Shown here in pieces: positions 44,554 to 54,700 of a stretch of 64,000 nucleotides of DNA. Where the stretch lies: positions 4,104 to 68,103 of the forward strand of contig CAXUDP010000005.1 in NCBI GenBank assembly GCA_964249735.1, read 5' to 3'. Origin of the DNA: Lichenicola sp964249735. GTDB lineage: Bacteria; Pseudomonadota; Alphaproteobacteria; Acetobacterales; Acetobacteraceae. A program made the translations under genes and the position numbers. Position 1 is the stretch's first letter; every line of letters begins with the position of its first letter. The notes beneath the pieces were generated by a model, which was given only the letters and a program-made list of their open reading frames with translations, was not told the origin of the DNA and made no database searches.

Positions 44554-44582
44554 GAGGCGGCGTGCCGTATGCACGCCGCCTC
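44554..44582 (-). terminator. Intrinsic terminator after the upstream regulator gene
   Basis: A perfect 12-bp stem (GAGGCGGCGTGC/GCACGCCGCCTC, 5-base loop) lies 26 bases after the stop of the 189-residue gene and is followed on the minus strand by TTGTCTTTC. It separates the regulator unit from the structural operon promoter. Confidence 0.8.
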
Positions 44583-44607
44583 CGGCAGATCCGCAGGAAG
44601 GAAGATG

Positions 44608-45177
44608 TCAGGTCCTTGGTGAAGCTTTCGCAACTCGCGTGCGATGCATATCCAGTTCCATATACAATTCCGCCAGTTGCTCCAGAAGGAACGACATTTG
44701 CGCCGCTATCTTCTTCCGCCCGTTGACGTCGCCCGGAAGCAGCTTGGACGCGATGGCGGAAAACGAAAGCTCGTCGATCAGCAGTAGATTCAAGCGGACC
44801 TCGCCGCACAGGCCCAACCCCTGACGAACCACCCGGCACCGCCCGATCGCTGCGGTCCGTGCCAGCATCGCCGCATGGACATCCGGTGCCTTTCCGGACC
44901 GGCGCGCTTCCGGATCGCGCGCTCCGACCACACCCATGACGTAGTCGCGATACCAGCGTTCCGCTGCCGACGACTGCGTCTGGTCGATGTCGCCGCTCCT
45001 GGCCAGCGTCGCCAAGCCGGTGACGATCTGCTGGACCTCGTCCTTGACCCGTATCTCCTGTCCCTTGCCGAGTCGCTCGCGTGGAGCCCGCTCGCCTCCC
45101 GGCATGACGGATGTCATCATTCGCGACACCGGTGCGTCGACCGGCATCATGTTGGCCCTGCAGTCAATGTTCATCAT
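44608..45177 (-). CDS. DUF6456-like hypothetical protein (putative phage regulator)
   Basis: A 189-residue protein whose C-terminal half (RVKDEVQQIVTGLATLARSGD, ASKLLPGDVNGRKKIAAQMSFLLEQLAELYMEL) resembles DUF6456/helix-turn-helix proteins common in Rhodospirillales, sometimes next to phage genes. Two adjacent ATGs (45177, 45174) are possible starts. The gene ends at its own terminator. The family match is by resemblance only and no activity is known. Confidence 0.5.
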   Translation of the reverse strand: MMNIDCRANMMPVDAPVSRMMTSVMPGGERAPRERLGKGQEIRVKDEVQQIVTGLATLARSGDIDQTQSSAAERWYRDYVMGVVGARDPEARRSGKAPDVHAAMLARTAAIGRCRVVRQGLGLCGEVRLNLLLIDELSFSAIASKLLPGDVNGRKKIAAQMSFLLEQLAELYMELDMHRTRVAKASPRT

Positions 45178-45228
45178 CGGTCCTGGATCAAGACGTCGGA
45201 ATGGGGGGAGCTGCGGGCTGGGCTACGC

Positions 45229-45510
45229 TCATCGACAGCCCAGCCGGTGCGCATCGTCCGCCTGGAAGCAGTTGATGGCGCTCCAGGTGATCGGGTGGCC
45301 GGCGGGCAACGGTGCCGAACCGGCACCCTCGCGGTCGGGGGTGCAGATCGATCGTACGCTCTGCTTGTGCAGCAGCTTGGCACGACGTTGTGCGAAGCTC
45401 CGGCTGACACCGAGTTGCTGCGCGGCCTTGCGCAGCGTCGATCCGCGTTGGTCGAGAAGCGCCGTCAGCGAGGCGTCTTGATCGGAGGTCCAAGGGAGTG
45501 CGCGTGGCAT
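45229..45510 (-). CDS. GcrA/Myb-like helix-turn-helix protein
   Basis: A 93-residue protein starting MPRALPWTSDQDASLTALLD, followed by STLRKAAQQLGVSRSFAQRRA, a helix-turn-helix typical of GcrA- or Myb-type regulators, and a tail with PLPAGHPITWSAI seen in similar acetobacterial proteins. The start ATG 45510 has only a distant ribosome-binding site. It is the outermost gene of the phage locus and could control it; the 19-bp palindrome is one possible target, not a demonstrated one. Confidence 0.6.
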   Translation of the reverse strand: MPRALPWTSDQDASLTALLDQRGSTLRKAAQQLGVSRSFAQRRAKLLHKQSVRSICTPDREGAGSAPLPAGHPITWSAINCFQADDAHRLGCR

Positions 45511-46152
45511 TCTGCTGTGTCCACATCCTGATGGGGCGACACCGAACGCTAACAAAGCGTTAGGTCCCGTACAAGAAAACTTTATCGTTTTTTGATAAGA
45601 TTTTTACGTTTCAGCCGGGTTGGGTCAGGCCGTTGGGAGTCAAGACGCCGCTTCAGCCTGCGAACCTTCTGGTCATCGCGCTGTCGGCAGCGTTCAATAC
45701 TGACGCGAAGTTCCGGAGGACCCGCCTTCGCTGGCGCCGCTCCACTATAGCGGACGGCTGTACTTGCCCTGCGTCGCCCCTTGGCTGACGCTTTCCCGAT
45801 CATGGCAGCGGATTGCCGCCTCTGCCCGGCGGATCCAGGCACCAGCCGCACGACGCAAGCCTGGATACCCGGCCATCCTCTTGCCTGCCGCCGTCACGGC
45901 GCGGATAATACGATGACGTATCGACCATGGTCCGGGGGCCGGTTTCATGCCGCATGGTGGCAACGCAGCGCTCGATCTGCGGCCGGTCGATGCCGTGCCA
46001 GGACCATCTGTGCCTCTCATGCGGACCACGGCGCTCCTTTCGCGCGCTTCCGCCGCCCGGACTGCTGCATCGTTTCGAGGCGCTTGGACGATGCCGAGTC
46101 GCATCCAGCCCCGGGACGCCGGGCGATGCCGCCGAGACGCCTCGACTTCCGC
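45511..46152. other. Intergenic region between the phage locus and the envelope operon
   Basis: An AT-richer core near 45540-45610 carries inverted repeats (CTAAC-AAAGC-GTTAG; TTATC-GTTTTTT-GATAA) and T runs, likely regulatory for the adjacent helix-turn-helix gene, whose minus-strand promoter must lie here. The rest is GC-rich. I see no confident gene, tRNA or attachment site. An 89-codon basic reading frame at 45582-45851 on the minus strand has no ribosome-binding site or family and was not called. Confidence 0.5.
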
Positions 46153-46186
46153 ATGACCCGGTCGGAACGCTGCCGAGTCGCATCCA
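46092..46186. repeat. Sixteen-bp direct repeat near the phage/host border
   Basis: TGCCGAGTCGCATCCA occurs at 46092-46107 and again at 46171-46186, 79 bases apart. The second copy lies inside the signal-peptide region of the giant gene. It could be a local duplication; as an attachment-site trace it would need a third copy at the left phage border, which I do not see. Confidence 0.45.
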
Positions 46187-49100
46187 TCCCCTTAGCGACC
46201 GTCGTCGTGCTGGCTGTCCTGGCCCTGCCGGCAGCGGCCGGCGCCCAGGGCATCGCCTGCGGCAAGGCGCGCAGTCCGGTCGAAAAGGCGATCTGCGCGT
46301 CGCCTCACCTGCTGGCACTCGATCACCAGGTCGCCGTCGCCTACGCCGACGCGCTGAAGCGCGATCCCGCTCGCCGTGCCGCCCTCCGGCAGAACCTGCT
46401 GCGTTGGCTGAAGGCACGCGACGCCGCCTGCGCAGGCGGCGCCAGCCTCACCGCCTGTCTCGACCGGCAGCTGACCAGCCGCCTCGCTGTTCTGGCTCCA
46501 GCCAGCGACTCCGTCGACGGAACCCCGTCACCCGGAACGGTCGCCGCCGCACCCGCACCGCCAATCGCTCAGCCCCGCCTTGCGGATGCCTCCCCACCCG
46601 CTGTCAGGAGCCTGACCACCCCCGTCACCGCCACGCCGGTCACACCTTCGCCCCCTGACGCGCCCATCCCGTCCGGCGGTCCGCCGCCTCCGGCCGCGAT
46701 CCTCGTGCCGACCACCCTGCCGGCGCAGCCGGTCGCCCACGCGACCCTGACCGTGAGCGTTCCCGGCCGGTTCACCCTCGCCGCCCACAGCCGCAGCGGC
46801 GTCGCCCTGCAGCTCGTCGACATGCTGACCGGCCCCTCGACCATCGTCGGGCAGGCCGGCGCCGCCGACGGGCGTCTGGATACCCTGCTGGATGTCGGCA
46901 CCTACCGGCTCCGCGTCTTCGCCGCCACCGGCGCGACCGGCCCGGTCAGCCTGACCGTCACGCCGTTCCACGACGCCGCCCCGCCGCGCGCCACGCCGGG
47001 CGGTGGCCGCACGCTCGCCGCAACGCTCCAGGACGGCGAGCAGCGCAGCTTCTGGCTTGCGGTCCCCGACGGCAGGCTGCCGCCGATCGAGGCCGCCGGC
47101 CGCTCCCTCGCCGACCTGCGCCTGTGGCGCAACGGCCGCGACCTCCAGCCGCTCCAGCCGCTCGCTGCCGAGCCGCAGCCGGTCCCCGGCCATCCGCTGC
47201 ACGATCTGCGTCTCGGGGGCACGGTGGAGCCCGGTACCTATCTTCTTGTCGCCTATAGCGGCCCGCCGCTCGCCTGGACCGCCGGCAACGACCAGCCGTT
47301 CCTGCTTCGCGCCGGCGTGTCCGACGCGCTGGCCGAAGGGCTCGCAACGGGCACCATCGGGCCGTTCGGCAGCGAACGGTTCCGGCAGCCTCCGTTCGCC
47401 GGCCGGTTCCGTCTCGACCTGCCCACCCCCGCCGACGCCACGCTGCATGTGGGCAGCGCCTCGGCCACGCTGGGCCGCACCAGCCGCAGCCCCGGCACCG
47501 CCTTGTCGGCACCGCCCTCGACCACCGGAACGGTGGAGATCAGCGGCAGCGAGGGCCAGCCCTTCATGCTGCGGGCGACCGAAGCGCCGGGGCCGCAGGT
47601 GTTCTCCAAGCCCGGCACCTATTGGATGTCCGCGGTGACGAGCAACGTCGGCGGCGACGAAGTCCCTCCCACCCTGCTTCTGCAACGCAGCGCTGCGGGG
47701 AACGACCCGGACCGGCCGCCGCGCATCATCGCCTCCGACGTGCCGCGGATCACCGCCGGCACCGGCTGGCGTCGACGGTTCAACCTCCACGGCCCGACCG
47801 AGCTGCTGCTGCAGACCGCCAATGGCGGCGGCGTGACGCTCCACACCGACGGCCTGAAGCTGGACCAGCCCGCCTCCGACGGCTGGTTCGACGTCCCCGC
47901 CGGCTATTACGGCCTGCGCCTGCAGCCGGCAGACGGCGCGGAAGGCGCGATCGACGTATCCGTGGGCAGCAGCGGCCCGGTCCCCCTCGGCCTGCCGCTG
48001 CCGGCCGACCCGGTGGTCCCGTTCGGGCTGCAGCGACTGGGCGACGGCGAGCAGCTTTCGCTCCTGTCCCAGACGTCGCCGGACTCCGACACCAGCCTTT
48101 CCGCCAGGCCGGTCCCGGTGGACCTGGCCGCGGCGCCGTTGTTCGTGTCGCAGGACGTCGGCCAGGCGCCACTCCGCATCCCGGTGCGGCTGCCGCCCGG
48201 AGGCGTGCTGGCTGCACGGTCGCTGGACGGCACGCCGATCGATCTCGCCCCGGACCCGGACTCGACCCCGGACCAGCGGATCGTCTTCCTGTCCACCGTT
48301 TCGGCACCGAGAACCGTGGTGCTGTCGTCCCGCCCTGCCCCCCCACCGCCGCCCGCCGCGATCCCGGCTCCCGCCGCGCCGACCGCCGGAACCGCGCTGT
48401 CGGCCGGACAGCCCGCACCGTTCGACCTGCGGGAGAACCAGGAGCGCAGCTTCGCGCTGAACCTCGGCGTCGGCGGCCTCTACCGCATCGAGACCCTCGG
48501 CCGGCTGCACATGCGCGGCCGCCTCGCCACCTCCTTCATCCCGGACCTGGCTCACGACCACGCAGGCGGCGCCGGCGGCGGCATGCTGATCCAGGGCTGG
48601 CTGCGCGCGGGCGCCTACCGTGTCGCAGTGGCGCCGGTCGGCTCCTCCGGCCACGGCACGATCACGGTGACGCCCGCTCCCCTTCGCCCCGGCGCGACCC
48701 TGACCCCGAACGGCCGGGTGCACGCGAGCCTGCCCGCCGGCACCGGCACCGTGTTCCCGCTTCTGGTGGCACGAGCCGGCCGCTACCGCCTGGAGGTGCT
48801 GTCCGAAGGCAGGCCACCCGCCGCCCGGCTCGACGACGCCGACGGCTGGCCGATCACCCATGCCGGCCCGATGACGGGTCTGGAGCAGGACCTGCAACCC
48901 GGTTCCTACCGGCTGCTGGTGTCCGCAGCCGCAACCCCGGTGGTCGTGGCGGCACGCCTGCTCCCGGTCACCAGCGACGAGGCCGTCACCGGCCACGGCC
49001 CGCACCTCCTGAGCGCGGGGGTGCTACGCCATGCCACCTGGCGAGAGCCCGCCACACCGAACCTGCGCCGCACGCCGGACCTTTGGACCTTCACCCTGGA

Positions 49101-51762
49101 CGGGCCGGCCCAGACCACGATCAACCTCGACGACGGCATGGACGGCACGCTGACCAAGCCGGACGGCAGCCACGCGCACGTCGCGATCCAGTGGCAGGGC
49201 CAACTCGGCCCCGGCTCCTACCGCCTGGAGACCGCCAGCATCGGACGCAACGACCGGCTCGACTACACCGTGTCCCTGTCGACCGCGGAACTGCAGCCGG
49301 GCGAGGAGCGACCGATCACCCTTCCCGCCACCCTGCCGTTCAGCCTCGCCACCGACCGGGTGGTGAACCTGTCCGGGTGGGGCACCACCGCGATCAAGGC
49401 GGTGCTCAGGCGCGACGACGGCACCGAGCTGCTGCGCACCGGGCCACGCTCCGACGACTGGTCCCTCGGCCTGTCCCGACGCCTGTCCGCGGGACGCTAC
49501 CGCCTCGAGCTGTCCGCCGCGGTGCCCCCCGGCGTCACGGACGTGCCACAGGATCCCGGGCTGCGGCCGCCATCCCCGGTTGACGAGGTGACCGCCCCGG
49601 ACGAGCCGAGCGACACCGCTCCGGCGGCCGGCAGCGACGACCCGGGCAGCGGCAACAGCACCGACGACGCAGGCGACTCCAGCCCCGCGCCCGACAGCGA
49701 TGCCACAGCACCCGATCCTAGACCCGACCCCGCGCCGGACACCCCGGACACCTCCGCTCCCGCACCCGACGACCCCAGCCCTGCCGCCGACGACGCCGAC
49801 ACCACGCTGACCGCACGGCTCGACCTCCCGGCCGTCCTCCCGACGATGCCGGCTCCGGCAACCGCCACCACACTGACAGGCAGCGGCGTGCACGTGCTCG
49901 CGGTGAGGCAGCCCGGGCCCGGCACGCTCCTGGTGGCGGACGCCGCCTCCGCCGCAGCCTATGTGCTGTCCCTGGAACGCCAGGACGGCACCGGATGGCG
50001 CACCGTCGCGGTGTCCACCGGCAACGCGCCGCGCCTGGCAGTTCCCGGCGACAGCAACCCTGCCGCCTGGCGCCTGGAGGCATGGCCGGTCGACGGCGAC
50101 GACACGCCGTTGTCGCTGGCGGCCCGGGTGCTGGACAACGCGGGCAGCGCCCTGGGCACCGTCGACGGCTTTCCGGCGCCGCTGGCCGTCGCCCGCCGCC
50201 ACCTGCCCGACCGGACGCTGCTGCACGTGACCGCCGCCCCGGACGGGCTGCTGGCCGCCGCCTGGCCCGGCTACCCGGCAACGCAGGCAGGCGGCCAGAT
50301 CGCGCCGCAGGACGACACGCTGTGGCTGCTCGCAGCATCACCCGGCCCGCTGACGCTGTCGCCGGTGGATCCGGTGCCCGGCACCGCCTGGAGCGTCACC
50401 GTTCCGGCAGGCGGCAGCGTCGTGCTGCCGCGGTCGTCCCCGGGAAGCGGCCGCGCGCGTGTCTGGCTGGCCGAAAGCGGCCTGGGCCAGCCTGGCCTCG
50501 TCGGCGGAACGGTTTCGCCCGGCAGCGCCCTCGCTCCGGCCGACGCTCCGGTGCTGCTGCGCAACGCCGGCGCCGCGGCACCGCTGGCCACCGAGGTGAC
50601 GCTGCTTGACCTGGTAATGCCCGAACCGGTCAACACCACCCTGCCGTTCCACGTCCAGATCCCACCCCATTCCGCGCTGCTGGTGCGGCTGGACAACCGA
50701 CCGACCCGGCTCCGCGTCGTGCTGCCGCCCGGCACCGCGCTGCTGTCCTCCGCCGCCTCCGTCTGGGCTGGCCACGCGCCGACCTCGCGCGACCTGGTCG
50801 GCACCTCCGGCCCCTTTACTCTGGTGAACACGACCGACCGCCTTGCCCCGGCAAGCCTGCTCCCGGGACCCGCGGACGCATCCGGCACGCTCCGGCCGGG
50901 CACCGTGTTCAAGCGCTTCTTCGGCGCCGCCGGCTCCCTGGACCTTCCGGTGGAGGCTGCGTCCGGCACCCGGATCGCCATCGCCGGCGACGCCGCCCTG
51001 CGATGGACCGGAGCCGACGGCACGGTGCTGCGCGGAACGGCGCTGTCGCCCCCATCCGCCACCGGGCGGCTGCTGGTCCGGCACGGCCCGGGTGCCGTCG
51101 TTCTCAGCATGCAGGCCCCTGGCCACTCCCCCTGGCCGAAGCCCGCCGCCATACCGCTCCCGGCGGACGGACACGCCACCCTGTCGGGCGATGCCATGGC
51201 CTGGCGGCTGCACCCCTCGGCGCCGGCGCTGCTGAACGTGTCCACCACCGCCCCGGTGCTGCTGGCCCTCGGCGACGCCCCGCCGGAACTGTTCGCCGCC
51301 GGCGCCGAGCTGCACCGCGGCATCCCCGCAGGCGCCACCGAGCTGCGCGCCTACTCCCCCCATGACGGGCCGCTCGCTGGCACGCTCGCCCTGGACCTGT
51401 CGCCGCTGCGCATGCTGGGCAACGGCGTCGGCCCCGTCACCAGCGTGGCACCCGGCGGAACCGCCCTGTTCGGCTTCACCCTGCCGCACCCCGCCCTGAT
51501 CGGCGTCGGCGTGCGCTCGGAGCCGGACTTGGCCCAGGTGCGGCTGCTGCGCGCCGACGGCTCCCTGATCGGCGAGGGCGTGGCACAGCTGCACGCGTTG
51601 CCCCCCGGCAGCTACCTACTGGAGGCCAGGGTGCCGGCGGACGCCGCGCCAACAGTGCTGCGTCCGGCGGTGCTCGGGCTGGACACCCCGGGCAGCGGAC
51701 CGCCGCCCGAGATCATACGGCACTACCTCGAGCTCGCCGGCCTCAAGGGACCCACACCATGA
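46153..51762 (+). CDS. Giant exported protein: LprI-like domain plus beta-rich repeats
   Basis: A protein of about 1869 residues. It begins with a signal peptide, then an LprI/DUF1311-type head (about 34-112) with four Cys in typical places and GIACGKARSPVEKAICAS. A Pro-rich linker follows, then a long series of similar beta modules, each with a GxYRLxV-type strand (GTYRLRVFA, GAYRVAVAP, GRYRLEVLS, GSYRLLVSA), resembling pre-peptidase C-terminal-like sandwiches. A low-complexity Asp/Pro/Ser stretch lies near residues 1139-1216. LprI heads inhibit lysozymes. The start 46153 is preferred over ATG 46126 by the signal peptide. The stop overlaps the alpha-2-macroglobulin gene's ATG, so the proteins are probably made together. 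Confidence 0.75.
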   Translation: MTRSERCRVASIPLATVVVLAVLALPAAAGAQGIACGKARSPVEKAICASPHLLALDHQVAVAYADALKRDPARRAALRQNLLRWLKARDAACAGGASLTACLDRQLTSRLAVLAPASDSVDGTPSPGTVAAAPAPPIAQPRLADASPPAVRSLTTPVTATPVTPSPPDAPIPSGGPPPPAAILVPTTLPAQPVAHATLTVSVPGRFTLAAHSRSGVALQLVDMLTGPSTIVGQAGAADGRLDTLLDVGTYRLRVFAATGATGPVSLTVTPFHDAAPPRATPGGGRTLAATLQDGEQRSFWLAVPDGRLPPIEAAGRSLADLRLWRNGRDLQPLQPLAAEPQPVPGHPLHDLRLGGTVEPGTYLLVAYSGPPLAWTAGNDQPFLLRAGVSDALAEGLATGTIGPFGSERFRQPPFAGRFRLDLPTPADATLHVGSASATLGRTSRSPGTALSAPPSTTGTVEISGSEGQPFMLRATEAPGPQVFSKPGTYWMSAVTSNVGGDEVPPTLLLQRSAAGNDPDRPPRIIASDVPRITAGTGWRRRFNLHGPTELLLQTANGGGVTLHTDGLKLDQPASDGWFDVPAGYYGLRLQPADGAEGAIDVSVGSSGPVPLGLPLPADPVVPFGLQRLGDGEQLSLLSQTSPDSDTSLSARPVPVDLAAAPLFVSQDVGQAPLRIPVRLPPGGVLAARSLDGTPIDLAPDPDSTPDQRIVFLSTVSAPRTVVLSSRPAPPPPPAAIPAPAAPTAGTALSAGQPAPFDLRENQERSFALNLGVGGLYRIETLGRLHMRGRLATSFIPDLAHDHAGGAGGGMLIQGWLRAGAYRVAVAPVGSSGHGTITVTPAPLRPGATLTPNGRVHASLPAGTGTVFPLLVARAGRYRLEVLSEGRPPAARLDDADGWPITHAGPMTGLEQDLQPGSYRLLVSAAATPVVVAARLLPVTSDEAVTGHGPHLLSAGVLRHATWREPATPNLRRTPDLWTFTLDGPAQTTINLDDGMDGTLTKPDGSHAHVAIQWQGQLGPGSYRLETASIGRNDRLDYTVSLSTAELQPGEERPITLPATLPFSLATDRVVNLSGWGTTAIKAVLRRDDGTELLRTGPRSDDWSLGLSRRLSAGRYRLELSAAVPPGVTDVPQDPGLRPPSPVDEVTAPDEPSDTAPAAGSDDPGSGNSTDDAGDSSPAPDSDATAPDPRPDPAPDTPDTSAPAPDDPSPAADDADTTLTARLDLPAVLPTMPAPATATTLTGSGVHVLAVRQPGPGTLLVADAASAAAYVLSLERQDGTGWRTVAVSTGNAPRLAVPGDSNPAAWRLEAWPVDGDDTPLSLAARVLDNAGSALGTVDGFPAPLAVARRHLPDRTLLHVTAAPDGLLAAAWPGYPATQAGGQIAPQDDTLWLLAASPGPLTLSPVDPVPGTAWSVTVPAGGSVVLPRSSPGSGRARVWLAESGLGQPGLVGGTVSPGSALAPADAPVLLRNAGAAAPLATEVTLLDLVMPEPVNTTLPFHVQIPPHSALLVRLDNRPTRLRVVLPPGTALLSSAASVWAGHAPTSRDLVGTSGPFTLVNTTDRLAPASLLPGPADASGTLRPGTVFKRFFGAAGSLDLPVEAASGTRIAIAGDAALRWTGADGTVLRGTALSPPSATGRLLVRHGPGAVVLSMQAPGHSPWPKPAAIPLPADGHATLSGDAMAWRLHPSAPALLNVSTTAPVLLALGDAPPELFAAGAELHRGIPAGATELRAYSPHDGPLAGTLALDLSPLRMLGNGVGPVTSVAPGGTALFGFTLPHPALIGVGVRSEPDLAQVRLLRADGSLIGEGVAQLHALPPGSYLLEARVPADAAPTVLRPAVLGLDTPGSGPPPEIIRHYLELAGLKGPTP

Positions 51763-54700
51763 CGCGTCCCGGCCTCGCCGCCCTGGCACTCCTGCTGTGC
51801 GCGACGGCAAGCACGGCAGCCGCCGCGCCGCCACAGCCGGCCTCCTACGACCGGCTGCTGCGCGCCGACGGCACCGCCATCGTGCCGGACCGCTTCCTGC
51901 GCAGCTGGGACCCGGTCACGGTGCTGCTGGACCGCGACTCCGGACCGGCGAAGGGCGGCGCGGAGGACCATCCGGAACGCTGGGCCACGCTGGCGCCGTC
52001 GCATCCCGGCGCCTGGACCTGGCTCGGCCCGCGCACCCTACAGTTCCGCCCGGCGGTGCCGTGGGAGCCTCTGCTGCGCGAAACGGTGACGGCCGCCGGC
52101 CAGACCCGGCGTCTGGTGCCGCTGCTGCCGCTTCCGGTCAGCGCCGGCCCGGCCGACTCCCCCGACGGCCTCGCCGGCCTCGACACCATCGCCCTCACCT
52201 TTCCCGGCCCTGTGGACCGCGCCGCCCTGGCTCGGCTGCTGACGATCGATCTGACCGCGCAGCACGACGCCGCCGGCACCGCCCGGCAGGTGCTGACGGA
52301 CGGCGACTTCGATCTAAGCGCGGTCCCTCGGACGGATCCCGCCTCGCGGCAGACCGTTCTCGTCACCCTCCACGCCCCGGTGCCGGACGGCATGCTGGCA
52401 ACCCTGCACCTGCGCCTGTCCGACGAGCCGGGGCTGGACGAGCCCTCCTTTTCCCTGCCGCTGCACGGCGCCACCCCGTTCGCCCTGACCGACAGCTACT
52501 GCGGCAGAGACCACGGCCACGCCGTCACCGACGGCGTGATGACGTGCACGCCCGACCCCGACGCCCCGGGAAAGGCGCCCGAGCTGGTGCTGCAGTTCTC
52601 CGCCGAGCCGGAAGCGATGGACATCGTCCGCGCCCGCAGCGTGCTGCGCCTGACCCCCTCGGTCGACGGCCTGACCGCCACCGCCAGCGGCGACAACACG
52701 CTGCGCCTCGGCGGCCACTTCGCCCCCGACACCCCCTACCGGCTCACCATCACCCCCGGCACCCTGAGGGACGTCGGCGGACGCCCGCTCGCCGCCCCGG
52801 CCACGCTGCGCTTCGCCTTTGCCGCCGGCACGCCGCAGATCGGCTGGGACGCCACCGAGGGCATCGCCGAGCGGCTCGGCCCGCAGATGGTCCCGGTGCG
52901 CGGCTACGGCTACGACAAGGCCGACCTGCGCATCCACCCGATCGACCCGCTGGGACGCGACTTCTGGCCGTTCCCCGGCGACGGCCTCACCACCGCCGAC
53001 GACGCCCCGCCGCCTCTCCCCGGCCACGAGCCCGCCCACCACACCGCCCCCGACCCGATCACCGCCGATGACATGGCCGCCCGCATCGCCGTCCTCGGCT
53101 CGCCGGCGGTGAGCACGCTGCTCCCGCTGCCGATCCACCGCGGCGGCGCCGACGCCCGGTTCGGCGTCGACCTCCAGCCACTGCTTGCCGGCATCGCCGG
53201 CCCGCGCCAGCCCGGCACCTACCTCGTCGGCCTGCGCGCCACCGACGGCAGCCGCCGGCAATGGCTGCGGCTCCAGGTCACCGACCTCGCCCTCGCAACC
53301 GTGGAGGAGGCCGACCGCACCCGCTTCGTCGTCACCTCCTTGGCCACCGCATCCCCCATCGCCGGCGCCGAGATCCGGCTCGACGGCGTGCGCGACAACG
53401 CCTTCGCAACCCTGGCGCATGGCACCACCGGGTCCGACGGCAGCTGGACCGCCGCCGCCCCGCTGACGGCCGACTGGAAAAGCGTGCCCGCCAGCCTGCG
53501 ACGCATCGTGGTGCTCAAGGCGACCGACACGCTGGTGCTCCAGCCCGGCCGCGGCCCGTTGCAGTACGCGAACGGCCAGTGGAACAAGGCCTCTTCGCCC
53601 TGGCTCGACTGGATGACCCGCAGCCCCGCGCCGCGCGGGCAGCCGCCGCAGACGCTCTGCCACCTGTTCACCGAGCGCCCGATCTACCGCCCTGCCGAAC
53701 CGGTGCTGATCGCCGGCATGATCCGCCGCTATCGAGCCGGCACCCTGTCCTACCCCGGCGCCGGCCCCCTTCCCGCATCCGGCGAGGTGCTGGTGACCGG
53801 GCCCTCCAGCCAGCAATGGCACATCCCCGCGCCGCTGGACGAGGTCGGCGGCTTCCACGTCCGCTTCGACGCGAAGACCGAGGCCACCGGCGACTACACG
53901 ATCCAGTACGTTCCCAGAGGCGGCCAGGGCTGCGGCCTCATCAGCGTCAAGAAGGAGGCCTACCGGCTGCCGACCTTCGAGGTGCTGCTGCAGCCGCCGC
54001 CTCGCGCAGCCCTGGATACGCCCTTCACCGTCGGGCTGCTGGCCCGCTTCTACGCCGGCGGCATGCTGGACGCCCGCCCGCTCACCTGGCGGGTGACCCA
54101 GTTCCCGGCCCCCTGGAACCCGCCCGGCCGCGACGGCACCCTGTTCTCCTCCGACAGCCGCTATTCCGGCGACGACGAGTTCCGCTCCACCCCCGTGCTC
54201 AGCCGCGATGCCCGCACCGACGACGGCGGCGGCGCCCGGATCACCCTCGACCCTACCGCCGAGCCCACCGCGCAGCCGCGCCAGTATCTGGTCGAGGCCA
54301 CCGTCACCGGCGACGACGACATGCAGGTGCGCGCCACCCAGCGCATCACCGTGCTGCCCCCCTTCGTGCTCGGCCTGAAGGTGCCCCGCTACATCCCGGC
54401 GGTCAGCACCATCGACCCGGAGGTGCTGGCGCTCGACGGCGCCGCCAAACCCGTCGCCGGCCTGAAGCTGACGGTGCGTCTGGTGCACCGGCAGTGGAAC
54501 CCGGTGCTGGTCGCCAGCGACTTCGCGCAAGGCGCGCCCAAATACGACACCCAGACCATCGACCTGCCGGTCGCCGAGCAGACCCTGACCAGCGGCACTG
54601 CACCCACCGCGCTGCATTTTCCGATCAAGGACGCCGGCGTCTACCTCGTCGAGCTCGAAGCCGAGGACAAGGTCGGCCGCAGGCAGCTGGTCCGGGTCGA

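Larger units (their letters stand above)
22721..45510 (-). mobile_element. Contractile-tail phage structural locus (prophage remnant or GTA-like particle)
   Basis: About 22.8 kb bounded by host envelope genes on both sides. It holds, in packaging-to-tail order on the minus strand, two putative regulators, a hypothetical protein, terminase small and large subunits, portal, scaffold, major capsid protein, connectors, sheath, tube, tail chaperone, tape measure, baseplate hub, LysM protein, spike, gpJ-like protein and a fibre. All reading frames except the expected slippery-site fusion are intact. I found no integrase, excisionase, replication, holin, endolysin or classical repressor gene, and no obvious attachment-site duplication. 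A decayed prophage and a domesticated packaging particle are both possible. The exact ends are uncertain. Confidence 0.8.

Noticed and set aside
45582..45851. 89-codon basic reading frame on the minus strand
   Set aside because: No ribosome-binding site, no recognised family and an Arg/Lys composition expected from chance in this base composition.
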